Source of the DNA: Parapedobacter defluvii
GTDB lineage: Bacteria; Bacteroidota; Bacteroidia; Sphingobacteriales; Sphingobacteriaceae
DNA length: 64,000 bases
NCBI RefSeq assembly: GCF_014642075.1
Contig: NZ_BMIK01000005.1
Coordinates: forward strand, 186,001-250,000
Direction of reading: 5' to 3'
In this document: in pieces, positions 28,492 to 37,362 of the stretch
Numbering within the stretch: position 1 is the first letter of the stretch
Layout: the number at the start of each line of letters is the position of its first letter
Program-made: the position numbers and the translations under genes
Notes under the pieces: generated by a model
Told to the model about the DNA's origin: nothing
Database searches by the model: none
Seen by the model: only the letters and a program-made list of their open reading frames with translations

Positions 28492-29525
28492 CTAATAATT
28501 TGAAGAACAACTTACTGATTCGTGCGGCTTTTTCGCAGCCAACCGAACGACCTCCCGTTTGGATGATGCGCCAAGCGGGTCGCTTTATGAAAGAATACTG
28601 GGATATAAAAAACAGATATTCGTTTCTGGAAATGTGTAAGACCCCTGAGATAGCAGCCGACGTAACGATGCTGCCCGTTGATTTATTGGGGGTAGATGCA
28701 GCTATCTTATTTTCGGATATCCTGGTAACCGGGGAGGCTATGGGTGGGCAGCTTAGTTTTGAACAGGGGGTGGGACCTCGGTTTGCCAATCCCGTTCGCA
28801 GTTATGCCGATGCCGAAGCATTACAAACCAATGTTTTGGATAAATTGCAATATGTTGCAGATGCGATCAAGGTCATTCAACAACGTTTACAGGGCTCAAT
28901 TCCCCTGATCGGCTTTGCCGGTGCACCTTTTACGGTGCTCAGTTACCTTGTCGAGGGGGGCTCATCCAGGGATTTTAAACGTACCAAACTGTTGCTGCAC
29001 AATGAACCGGAACTTGCTCATATCATTTTGCAGAAAATTGCAGATGTGACCGTTGACTATTTGAATATGCAGCTAGCGGCGGGGGTGAATGCTTTGCAGT
29101 TGTTCGACAGTTGGGCATTGGCATTGGCTTGGGATGACTACCAGGTCTTTTCACATCGTTATAATGCCTACATTTTTTCGAAATTGCAACGCAACGGTGT
29201 GCCGGTGATTTCTTTTTGCAAGGGAAGCTCGGTGTTTGCGCCGCTTATGGCGGCCGCTGGACCCGACGTAGTTTCAGTCGATTGGAATGCGGATCTACGA
29301 CAGGTAAAAGATAATTTGCCGAGCGGTGTGGCCGTGCAGGGTAACCTGGATCCGTTCGTGTTGTATGCCGACAAAAAAGTGATCAAAGAGAAAATTCTGC
29401 ATTTATTCGAACGGATGCGCGGACAGGACGGTTTTATCTTTAACCTTGGACATGGAATTATGCCTGATATTCCGTTTGATAACGTGAAATATGCAATCGA
29501 AGTAGTAAGGGAGTTTAGTTATTAG
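28488..29525 (+). CDS. hemE: Uroporphyrinogen decarboxylase
   Basis: A 345-residue enzyme of normal size. The N-terminal signature PPVWMMRQAGRFMKEYW, the catalytic Asp in AAILFSDILV, the second signature IPLIGFAGAPFTVLSYL and NLGHGIMP near the end are all present. It converts uroporphyrinogen III to coproporphyrinogen III in heme synthesis in the cytoplasm. The start is a GTG overlapping the stop of the preceding gene by four bases, so it is translationally coupled. hemJ follows after a repeat. Confidence 0.97.
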   Translation: MTNNLKNNLLIRAAFSQPTERPPVWMMRQAGRFMKEYWDIKNRYSFLEMCKTPEIAADVTMLPVDLLGVDAAILFSDILVTGEAMGGQLSFEQGVGPRFANPVRSYADAEALQTNVLDKLQYVADAIKVIQQRLQGSIPLIGFAGAPFTVLSYLVEGGSSRDFKRTKLLLHNEPELAHIILQKIADVTVDYLNMQLAAGVNALQLFDSWALALAWDDYQVFSHRYNAYIFSKLQRNGVPVISFCKGSSVFAPLMAAAGPDVVSVDWNADLRQVKDNLPSGVAVQGNLDPFVLYADKKVIKEKILHLFERMRGQDGFIFNLGHGIMPDIPFDNVKYAIEVVREFSY

Positions 29526-29600
29526 ATTTGCGTATAGTGTACTGCGTAAGGAGATACTCACCAATCACAATACGCAATACTCGATATGCTATACTCAGTA
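29526..29600. repeat. Intergenic repeat tract between hemE and hemJ
   Basis: This stretch mixes GCGTATAGTGTACTGCG-like words with inverted versions (TACGCAATAC, CTATAC), giving broken dyads such as TGCGTA/TACGCA and GTATAG/CTATAC. It resembles the mosaic GTATTGCGTA intergenic repeats of this bacterial group. It reaches over the first possible hemJ start codon. Confidence 0.5.
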
Positions 29601-29609
29601 TTCAATCCG

Positions 29610-30143
29610 ATGTTGTACCTCTACATCAAGGCTGTTCATATTATTTTCGTCATCACCTGGATGGCGGGCTTATTTTACATGGTGAGGTTATTCATTTATC
29701 ATACTGAAGCCAAGCAAAAGCCTGAAGATGAATATGCTGTTTTGCATCGACAATTTGTGATAATGGAAAACAAATTGTGGTGGATTATCACAACGCCTTC
29801 CATGTACTTGGCCGTGTTGGCTGGCCTGAGCCTGCTTTACATCGTACCGGGTCTATTGGAAACAGGATGGATGCATGTGAAACTCGTTTTTGTCCTTGGA
29901 TTGGTTACCTATCACTTTGTCTGCCAACGGATCATGCTTAGGCTTCGGGACGAAACGAGCCGTTGGACTTCCATTCGGCTTAGGTTGTGGAATGAATTGG
30001 CTACGGTCCTACTTTTTGCAATTGTTTTCGCGGTAGTGCTTAAGAGTGCAATCAATTGGATATATGGCGTACTGGGGTTGTTGCTGCTATCCGTTATGTT
30101 GATGCTTGCGGTTAGGTGGTACAAGAAAATCAGAGAGCGTTAA
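29610..30143 (+). CDS. hemJ: Protoporphyrinogen IX oxidase, HemJ type (CopD-like membrane protein)
   Basis: A 177-residue protein with about four to five membrane helices. It starts MLYLYIKAVHIIFVITWMAGLFYMVRLFIYH, in which the His and following TWMAGLFY match the HemJ/TIGR00701 family. HemJ oxidises protoporphyrinogen IX to protoporphyrin IX in the inner membrane. The ATG at 29610 is chosen because family members begin there; the ATG at 29586 lies in the repeat tract. Following hemE supports the role. Its stop overlaps the convergent dehydrogenase stop by four bases. Confidence 0.88.
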   Translation: MLYLYIKAVHIIFVITWMAGLFYMVRLFIYHTEAKQKPEDEYAVLHRQFVIMENKLWWIITTPSMYLAVLAGLSLLYIVPGLLETGWMHVKLVFVLGLVTYHFVCQRIMLRLRDETSRWTSIRLRLWNELATVLLFAIVFAVVLKSAINWIYGVLGLLLLSVMLMLAVRWYKKIRER

Positions 30144-31570
30144 TCACCAAAACAAAGGTATTTTAATTCCATATACTCATCAAGACCATGTTTGGAACCT
30201 TCCCGCCCGATTCCGGATTGTTTAATACCTCCGAACGGTGCTACCGCATTGGATAGCAAACCCGTATTGATACCGACCATCCCTGCTTCCAATTGTTCAG
30301 AAACCCGCCAACATCGATGGATATCGGTGCTGTAAAAATAGGCAGCCAAACCAAATTCGGTATCGTTTGCCATTGCAATGCCTTCGTCTTCGGTTTTGAA
30401 CCGAAACAACGCGCAGACAGGACCGAACGTCTCTTCCTGGGCGATCAACGCCGAAGGAGAGACGTCTGTTAGAACCGTTGGCTGATAGAAGCGGTCTTTT
30501 TTGATTTTACCCCCGGTAAGTAGAGTTGCTCCTTTATTAGTCGCATCTTTTACATGGGCCATTACCTTTTCCAATCCCTCGTTGTTAATGATCGGACCTA
30601 CCTCCACTCCTTCATCAAGGCCATTTCCTACCTTGAGTTTCTTTACGGCTGCGGTCAGTTTCTCAGCAAAGCTATCAAATACGGCATCCTGCACATAAAA
30701 TCGGTTAATGGATACGCATGTTTGTCCGGAGTTGCGAAATTTACCTGCGATGGCTCCTTTTACGGCTGCATCCAAATCAGCATCATCGAATACAAGAAAT
30801 GGAGCGTTCCCACCCAGCTCGAGTGACACTTTTTTGATGGTGCCTGCCGCATGGGCCATAAGTGATCGGCCTACTTCCGTGGAACCGGTAAACGATATCT
30901 TACGTATCAACTCATTCGTGGCAAATTCCTTACCCATGCCTTTACTGTCCTTTCCCGTGATCACGTTAAAGACACCGGCGGGAAATCCGGCTTCATGGGC
31001 CAGTTTTGCGACAGCAAGCGCTGTAAGGGGAGTCTGTGAGGCCGGCCTTAAGATCACCGTGCAGCCGCTGGCTAACGCGGGTGCTACTTTACGGGTAATC
31101 ATGGCAAGGGGGAAATTCCAGGGAGTAATGGCGGCAACCACACCGATGGGTTGCCGGATGGTGACGAGCCGTTGCCCTTTTTTTGGGGCCGGGATCGTTT
31201 CACCATATGCCCGTTTAGCTTCCTCCGCAAACCATTCAACAAAAGAGGCACCATAATCCACTTCGGTGAGACTTTCTGCCAAAGGTTTTCCACTCTCCTG
31301 GGTCATGATGTGGGCGAGTTCTTGCTTATTTTCGATGATGAGATTATACCACTTCCGGACGATACCACTCCGCGTTGTGACATTGGTATCTCGCCAGCTT
31401 AACCATGCAATATGTGCATCATCAATTGCTTTTTTGCAAACTTTTAAATCCAAATCAGGAATAGAAGTAATTAATTCCCCTGTAGCGGGATTAGTGACTT
31501 CAAAACTGTTTCTTGCTTTAACGAATTTTCCATTGACATATGCTTGGTTGGTAATTAGTTTTGTGTCCAT
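30140..31570 (-). CDS. Succinate-semialdehyde dehydrogenase (NAD(P)+), GabD-like
   Basis: A 476-residue aldehyde dehydrogenase. Catalytic Cys285 (GQTCVSINRF) and general base Glu251 (LELGGNAPF) are present, with ITPWNFPLAMI and FTGSTEVGRSL of the cofactor site. Similarity is closest to GabD-type enzymes oxidising succinate semialdehyde to succinate. The usual Lys of the LKPA motif is Arg175 here (LRPASQTP; codon AGG in place of AAG), an unusual change at a residue that contacts the cofactor. No GABA transaminase is adjacent, so the symbol is withheld. Confidence 0.87.
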   Translation of the reverse strand: MDTKLITNQAYVNGKFVKARNSFEVTNPATGELITSIPDLDLKVCKKAIDDAHIAWLSWRDTNVTTRSGIVRKWYNLIIENKQELAHIMTQESGKPLAESLTEVDYGASFVEWFAEEAKRAYGETIPAPKKGQRLVTIRQPIGVVAAITPWNFPLAMITRKVAPALASGCTVILRPASQTPLTALAVAKLAHEAGFPAGVFNVITGKDSKGMGKEFATNELIRKISFTGSTEVGRSLMAHAAGTIKKVSLELGGNAPFLVFDDADLDAAVKGAIAGKFRNSGQTCVSINRFYVQDAVFDSFAEKLTAAVKKLKVGNGLDEGVEVGPIINNEGLEKVMAHVKDATNKGATLLTGGKIKKDRFYQPTVLTDVSPSALIAQEETFGPVCALFRFKTEDEGIAMANDTEFGLAAYFYSTDIHRCWRVSEQLEAGMVGINTGLLSNAVAPFGGIKQSGIGREGSKHGLDEYMELKYLCFGD

Positions 31571-31652
31571 TTTAATAGATTTTTTATTTATACTAAACGC
31601 TTGGCGATACCAAGAGTTTTACGATAATTATGAACATTCTCGCTAATTTAAC

Positions 31653-31680
31653 TACGTTTGTTTTCTTTCTTGTACTTTTG
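31653..31680 (+). promoter_or_regulatory. Two tandem TAnnTTTG words before the capsule locus
   Basis: TACGTTTG at 31653-31660 and TACTTTTG at 31673-31680 both match the -7 consensus, 72-92 bases before the flippase start. Clear -33 TTG words at the right spacing are lacking. A small hairpin, CTTGG-CGATA-CCAAG, lies at 31600-31614 in the same divergent region. Confidence 0.4.
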
Positions 31681-31751
31681 TCCCATCAGACGGTAGTACG
31701 TGGCGGAAGAAACCAACGGATTAAGCAACACTCCCATTTCTAAGGACCGGC

Positions 31752-33194
31752 GTGAGCAATATAAAGAAAAACGCGGCATATAACATTGTTTTATCTGCTA
31801 CCCAGGTTTTATTTCCCGTTTTAGTGTTTCCTTATGTTTCCAGGGTATTGGGACCTAAGGGAATGGGAAGTATCGGGTTTGTAGAGAATTTTACTCATTA
31901 TTTCATAGTGTTGGCTGCATTGGGAATACCAGTTTATGGGGTACAAGAAATCGCAAAGCATAAACAGGATGACATGGCCCGGTCCGCTGTTTTCAGCGAA
32001 ATAATTATTATACATTCCATCACCACACTTATCTTATCCATCGTTTTTGTGTTTTTGTTTATGACTGTTGGTCAACTATATGAATACCGACCGTTATTCA
32101 TAATCAGTGTGGGAATTATGTACGTACAAGTGTTTACAATGGAATGGTTGTTCCAAGGTATGGAACAATTTAAGTTGATCACCGTCCGGGGGATATTAAC
32201 AAAAGTAGTTGCGATTTTTTTCATCTATATTTTTGTCAAAAATGAGCAGGATACAATCGCTTACTATGCGATTATATTTCTCACTGCATTGATCAGCATG
32301 TTATTTAATATGTATTACGCTTGGGGCATAGTGAAATTAAAAGTTGTTAATCTTAATCTTTTTCGCCATTTAAAACCTATGCTCTACATTCTTTCATTTA
32401 GTTTGGTGATTCAGGTCTATACGGTATTAGACACGACTATTCTGGGTTTCCTGAAAGATGATGTCGAGGTAGGGTATTATACTACTTCGACAAAAGTATC
32501 TCGTGTGCTTATTACAGTTTTAACTGCAGTGACTATGGTCATGATTCCACCTATAGCCAAAAATTTTCATGAAAAACGATTGGAGCGAAATAAACAGCTT
32601 CTTACCGAATCATTTTCTTACGTGTCTTTGCTCAGTATCCCACTGGTTGTGGGCTTAATGCTGTATGCTGAAGAAATTGTCCGCTTGTTTGCTGGTGATG
32701 AATTTTTACCGGCGACCCATTCCTTACAGATTATAGCGCCTACTATCATAATTATTGGATATAGCAATATATTTGGAATGCAGATATTAAATCCATCGAA
32801 TAACGAACGGCTTTTTTTTAGGGCGGCGTGTGTTGGTATGATAGCCAGTTTGACGGTCAATTTCATCTTTATCCCACAGTTCGGATATATTGGTGCTTCC
32901 ATTGCCGCATTCGTTGCCGAATTGGTTGTATTAGTTTTTTTAATTAGGTTTTCGTTACGGATTATCGATTTTAATCCTGATTGGAGGCTTCCGTTTAAGG
33001 CGCTCTTGTCGTCGTTGATATTTATACCTGTTTATTACTTTGTAGGTAGTTTTGAGTTAAATACGATTGTTACATTATCATTTGGTGTATTGTTGTCAAC
33101 CTTGCTGTACTTTTCCGTGCAGTATTGGGGATGGAGAAATATCCTTGTAACCAAAGGATTAAATGTGATTTTTCGTTTTATACGTCGGAATTAG
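31752..33194 (+). CDS. Polysaccharide flippase (Wzx/MATE-like)
   Basis: A 480-residue protein with 12-14 hydrophobic helices. It begins MSNIKKNAAYNIVLSATQVLFPVLVFPYVSRVLGP, the typical oligosaccharide-flippase beginning, and contains TMEWLFQGMEQFKLITVRG. Such proteins move undecaprenyl-linked repeat units across the inner membrane. The start is a GTG preceded by TAAGGA. It opens the capsule/exopolysaccharide locus. Its sequence and the next genes are visibly more AT-rich than the surrounding chromosome, as common for surface glycan loci. Confidence 0.9.
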   Translation: MSNIKKNAAYNIVLSATQVLFPVLVFPYVSRVLGPKGMGSIGFVENFTHYFIVLAALGIPVYGVQEIAKHKQDDMARSAVFSEIIIIHSITTLILSIVFVFLFMTVGQLYEYRPLFIISVGIMYVQVFTMEWLFQGMEQFKLITVRGILTKVVAIFFIYIFVKNEQDTIAYYAIIFLTALISMLFNMYYAWGIVKLKVVNLNLFRHLKPMLYILSFSLVIQVYTVLDTTILGFLKDDVEVGYYTTSTKVSRVLITVLTAVTMVMIPPIAKNFHEKRLERNKQLLTESFSYVSLLSIPLVVGLMLYAEEIVRLFAGDEFLPATHSLQIIAPTIIIIGYSNIFGMQILNPSNNERLFFRAACVGMIASLTVNFIFIPQFGYIGASIAAFVAELVVLVFLIRFSLRIIDFNPDWRLPFKALLSSLIFIPVYYFVGSFELNTIVTLSFGVLLSTLLYFSVQYWGWRNILVTKGLNVIFRFIRRN

Positions 33195-33204
33195 ACTGAA
33201 GTTT

Positions 33205-34155
33205 ATGAAAAATAAATTGGCTATCGTGCTTCCAGCTTATAAACCTGAATTTTTGAAGGAAACGTTACAAAGTATAGCTGACCAAAATGATCAGCACTTT
33301 ACCCTGTATATTGGGGATGACGATAGCCCGTTTGACCTCAAAAGTATTGTCGATGAATTTGTGGATTCCATAGATTTGGTATATCATCGATTTGAACATA
33401 ACTTGGGGAGTCGAGACTTGGTGAGTCATTGGAATCGGTGTGTGGAATTATCTGAAGGAGAGGAGTGGATTTGGTTATTTGCTGATGATGATTTGATGGA
33501 AAGTGGTTGTGTCAAAGCATTTTACCGATGTGTTAATGAAAGCCTTGAGTATGATGTTCTGCATTTTGATACATTAATCATTGACCAGACAGGCAGATTA
33601 CTGAAGACACCTAAATGTTTTCCTGAAAAACTAGCAGTGCGCGATTTTTTCTTTAAAAGAATTAACTATCAAATAAGTAGTTTCGCAGTGGAATATATCA
33701 TCAGAAGGTCTACTTATGAACAAATGGGTGGATTTATTAATTTTGATTTGGCATGGTGTGCTGACGATGCAAGCTGGATGAGCTTTGGTTATTTAAAATC
33801 CATTAAAACCATTCCGGGCGTAAAAGTCCGATGGCGGAAAAGCGGATTAAATATCACAACATTGAATAGCGATAGGTTCACACTACATCGAAAAGTACGT
33901 GCTCAAACTATATATGTCAATTGGGTCGCTGATTTTTTCAAGAAAAAGAGGATAATCGATATTACCACTGCATATCAAAAAGCCCGTTGGATACTGGATT
34001 TACCTTTTCATTCGGAGGTGCTTGAATTAAAAGAAAAAGGGGAAGTCGCCAGGGAGGTATTACACGCTATGGAGGTAAAACCTTCGCTTGTTAGAATTTG
34101 GTTATATTTAGGGTATTGTGAAATAAAATGTTGGGTTAAGAGTTGGTTGAAATGA
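33205..34155 (+). CDS. Family 2 glycosyltransferase
   Basis: A 316-residue GT-A enzyme. It begins MKNKLAIVLPAYKPEFLKETLQSIADQ, with IGDDDSPFDL early and the metal-binding FADDDLMESGCV (DDD) around residue 94. It transfers a sugar from a nucleotide donor to the lipid-linked repeat unit at the inner face of the inner membrane. It follows the flippase after ten bases. Donor and acceptor are unknown. Confidence 0.87.
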   Translation: MKNKLAIVLPAYKPEFLKETLQSIADQNDQHFTLYIGDDDSPFDLKSIVDEFVDSIDLVYHRFEHNLGSRDLVSHWNRCVELSEGEEWIWLFADDDLMESGCVKAFYRCVNESLEYDVLHFDTLIIDQTGRLLKTPKCFPEKLAVRDFFFKRINYQISSFAVEYIIRRSTYEQMGGFINFDLAWCADDASWMSFGYLKSIKTIPGVKVRWRKSGLNITTLNSDRFTLHRKVRAQTIYVNWVADFFKKKRIIDITTAYQKARWILDLPFHSEVLELKEKGEVAREVLHAMEVKPSLVRIWLYLGYCEIKCWVKSWLK

Positions 34156-34186
34156 CAGAATAGCTGGTATTTATAAGGTAAATAGT

Positions 34187-35302
34187 GTGATTATTTATAT
34201 TGTTGTTTTTATACTGCTTTCCCTACTTACCATATTGGATTTGGTAAAGGTAGATCTTTTATACAAAAAAATACTCTTTGCTACAGTACTTATATTGCTC
34301 ATCGTAATAAGCGGAGTTCGATGGGATACGGGACCCGATTGGGACTCTTACCATAATTTCTATGACGATATTGAACATTTCGTTCATAGTTCTACACTTA
34401 ATTTCTTTGAACCGGGATTCACTTATCTTAATTTGTTTTCAACGCGATTAGGACTGAATTATACTTCGTTTTTGTTTTTCGTAGCCGTTATAACAATTGG
34501 ACTTAAAGGGTTAGTTTTCAGTAGAAACCATTCTGTTTTATTTGTCTTGTTGTTTTTGTATTACTGTTATTACTTGGCGGATATTTTCTCCGTTCGACAA
34601 TTCACAGCGGTGTCTATTTGTTTATTTGGATTGAAATACATCGAGTATCGAAGATTCCTGCCTTTTTTGTGCTGCATATTGTTGGCGGCCTCTATTCATA
34701 TATCTGCTGTTTTTTTTCTATTAGCTTATTGGTTCTATCGATTCAAATTGACTAATGCAGCGTTATATACGTTGCTGATCGTTGGGTTTACGGTCGGGTT
34801 AATTGGTGTGTCGGGGTGGGCTATCAAATTAGTGGTAAATATAATCGGTGTTGATGCGGCGACGGCTGAGAAATTACTACTGTATGGAGATGAAGGATTG
34901 GAGACAAGCCATACTAACCCATACTTATCCTATACATTAGGAGTGCTCAAACGAACTTTCATATTGCCGTTGCTAATATATGGGCAATGCTATATCTCCA
35001 CGGATATTTTGCCTAGATACCTAGGTTATTTAAATCTGCTTGTTTTTGGCAATATGATTTATTTTATTTTTATCCTGAGTGTACCCGTCATTACAAGACT
35101 TGCATTACCATTTCTATACATGGAAATTTTTTTATTGAGTTATTTATTGATATCGCTTAATGACTTTAAGCTCAAGATATTTTTTTTTATTTTAGTATTG
35201 ATTTTTGGAGCATTTAGACTATATTTATTTATGTATCCTTACTGGGACCTTTATGTCCCATTTCAGACAATTTTTAATAAATTTTATGATCTTAGGCGTT
35301 AA
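34187..35302 (+). CDS. EpsG-family polysaccharide polymerase (Wzy-like)
   Basis: A 371-residue protein with about 10 hydrophobic helices. VISGVRWDTGPDWDSYHNFYDD near residue 45 and the FEPGFTYLNLFSTRLGLNY stretch are characteristic of the EpsG group of O-unit polymerases. It would polymerise repeat units at the periplasmic face of the inner membrane. The start is a GTG at 34187. It sits among glycosyltransferases of the locus, where the polymerase is expected. It is very AT-rich. Confidence 0.85.
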   Translation: MIIYIVVFILLSLLTILDLVKVDLLYKKILFATVLILLIVISGVRWDTGPDWDSYHNFYDDIEHFVHSSTLNFFEPGFTYLNLFSTRLGLNYTSFLFFVAVITIGLKGLVFSRNHSVLFVLLFLYYCYYLADIFSVRQFTAVSICLFGLKYIEYRRFLPFLCCILLAASIHISAVFFLLAYWFYRFKLTNAALYTLLIVGFTVGLIGVSGWAIKLVVNIIGVDAATAEKLLLYGDEGLETSHTNPYLSYTLGVLKRTFILPLLIYGQCYISTDILPRYLGYLNLLVFGNMIYFIFILSVPVITRLALPFLYMEIFLLSYLLISLNDFKLKIFFFILVLIFGAFRLYLFMYPYWDLYVPFQTIFNKFYDLRR

Positions 35303-35314
35303 TTTGCGTTAGTT

Positions 35315-36490
35315 ATGGTATATTTCTGTGAAATGAATAAGACCCATAATGAGCACGCCTTCATTAACGGTAAATTGCTCCAATTAGTTATAAACTCCTT
35401 CCAAAAACACGCCATTCACTGCCATATGTCAACTTCTCATTGGGGGGAATTATCAGATAACATCAATAACGATTCGAAGGTCGACTTTTCGGCGATTACT
35501 GTTCTGGAACCAAAAGCAAAGCGGAAAATCAGATGGGTTATAAAAATAGTTGTTGAATGCTTTAATGTTATTCGTGTGATAAGGAGAGCCTTCAAAAATG
35601 GAGTTTCCCTTGTTTTTTTCTCATCCATGTCACCTTTTGCAAATTATTTTACTCACTTGTGGGTGAGACTTCCCAGATATAGGCATATCAAAATTATCAT
35701 TACGCTTCATGGAGAGTTACAATTACTAAGGTCTAAAAATGTTAAGCAGGTAGATAGAATTTACGCAATATGTGTTCGTAAAGCGCTTCAGGCGAAATTT
35801 CCGAATCGAAAATTTTTGGTTCTCAATGAACTAATTAAAGGAAAACTGATAGAAGACAAATTGATTGATCCTTCATCAATACTCGAAATACCCCATCCTT
35901 ACGACGACAAATATAAACATGCGGTGTTTAATAAGCACCAAGTTCAAGAAATGGCCTTTGGTCATATTGGGACAGCTAAGCTGGCGAAAAACTCACATCT
36001 TTTTTTCGATTTGGCTAAGCAAAATGCGGAAAGTGTAACGTCAGGAAAGGCAATTTTTTTGATTAGCGGTCAGGTATTCCCCGATATTAGCCCTTTTCAT
36101 AATGGGTTTGTTGAATATATATCTTCATTAACTCTTATTGATGCCAAAAAATATATGGAACAATGTTTGAGAATGCGCTATGCTGTTTTTTTGTATTTAG
36201 ATGACCAATATGAGATGGTTAGTAGCGGAGCCATGATGGATGCGATAGCCTTTGGTATCCCTTTGATAAGTATAAAGAATGCATATTCAGAATATCTTTT
36301 CGGTTTATGCAACACAACCCCTGGCATTCTCTGTGAAAGTTACGATGATATGGCAAATCATGTACAGCGACTGATCTTAAATGGGGACGCTCATTATGCT
36401 CAGTATCTTTTCGGTATCCAAGAATTGCAAGCGTATTTTTCTTTTGAGCGGATTCAAGATATGTTTGATAGCCAGATGATTAGATCGTGA
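35315..36490 (+). CDS. GT-B fold glycosyltransferase
   Basis: A 391-residue protein without membrane segments. The second half is GT-B like: FGHIGTAKLAKNSHLFFDLA, LISGQVFPDISPF and YEMVSSGAMMDAIAFGIPLIS, the last being the position of the donor-binding EX7E-type region in a degenerate form. An N-terminal half with IIITLHGELQLL fits the acceptor domain. The exact family is uncertain (family 4 or 1-like). It overlaps the next gene by four bases (GTGA). The sugar is unknown. Confidence 0.72.
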   Translation: MVYFCEMNKTHNEHAFINGKLLQLVINSFQKHAIHCHMSTSHWGELSDNINNDSKVDFSAITVLEPKAKRKIRWVIKIVVECFNVIRVIRRAFKNGVSLVFFSSMSPFANYFTHLWVRLPRYRHIKIIITLHGELQLLRSKNVKQVDRIYAICVRKALQAKFPNRKFLVLNELIKGKLIEDKLIDPSSILEIPHPYDDKYKHAVFNKHQVQEMAFGHIGTAKLAKNSHLFFDLAKQNAESVTSGKAIFLISGQVFPDISPFHNGFVEYISSLTLIDAKKYMEQCLRMRYAVFLYLDDQYEMVSSGAMMDAIAFGIPLISIKNAYSEYLFGLCNTTPGILCESYDDMANHVQRLILNGDAHYAQYLFGIQELQAYFSFERIQDMFDSQMIRS

Positions 36491-37362
36491 GAACTCCATT
36501 GGTAACGATAGCAATCCCCTTTTTCAATAATGAAACTACATTGCTTGATGCAGTAAAGTCGGTTTTTGTCCAGACTTTTGCTGATTGGGAGCTTATTTTG
36601 GTGAATGATGGTTCTACTGATCGGTCTTTGGAACTTGTCAAAGAATTAAAGGATACTAGAATACGAATCATAGACGACGGATATAACCGAGGTCTAATAT
36701 ATCGTTTAAATCAGGTAAGTGCGTTGGCGAAGGGTAAGTTCATTGCACGGATGGACGCTGATGATTTAATGCTGCCAAACCGGATCGCTAAGCAGGTAGA
36801 TTTTTTGTTAAAAAATCCAGAGATAGACTTGGTGGATACAGGTGCATATACAATTAATGAGTGCGGCCGGCCTGTAGGAAAGCGTGGGATAGAGGTTATC
36901 GATACGCATGAAAAGAAGGTTCTTAAACATGCCTTACTTCTTCATGCTTCTGTTTTAGGAAAAAGAGAATGGTTTGTTAAAAACCCCTATGACCCTGAAT
37001 ATGTAAGGGCTGAAGATTACGAATTGTGGTGTAGAACATATAGACATTCGAATTTTGGAAGAGTTCGTGAACACCTGTACATCGTAAGAGAAGGAAAAAT
37101 CAATGTAACAAATTACGCGGCAAGTATGAAAACCCTGAGAAAGGTATTTGCAGTTTATGGGAAAGGCGTGTTAAGTAATGTTTCGTTATATTGGCAACAG
37201 AATAAAACTCATTTGAAGACAGGGGTGTATTACTTGATGGCATTGATTGGTCGACAAGACGTATTGACTGCTATGCGGAATATACCCTTAACCGCGAAAG
37301 AAAAGAATGATTTGGAAAAAGAAATCAGAAAAATTCAATTATTTGATATTTTTAGCGATTGA
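36487..37362 (+). CDS. Family 2 glycosyltransferase
   Basis: A 291-residue GT-A enzyme. It begins TPLVTIAIPFFNNETTLLDAV with LILVNDGSTDRSLEL and RMDADDLMLPNRI, the DXD-containing donor site. Clear family 2 pattern. The start is a GTG that overlaps the stop of the preceding gene; the stop overlaps the next gene in the same way. It should add one sugar of the repeat unit. Confidence 0.9.
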   Translation: MRTPLVTIAIPFFNNETTLLDAVKSVFVQTFADWELILVNDGSTDRSLELVKELKDTRIRIIDDGYNRGLIYRLNQVSALAKGKFIARMDADDLMLPNRIAKQVDFLLKNPEIDLVDTGAYTINECGRPVGKRGIEVIDTHEKKVLKHALLLHASVLGKREWFVKNPYDPEYVRAEDYELWCRTYRHSNFGRVREHLYIVREGKINVTNYAASMKTLRKVFAVYGKGVLSNVSLYWQQNKTHLKTGVYYLMALIGRQDVLTAMRNIPLTAKEKNDLEKEIRKIQLFDIFSD

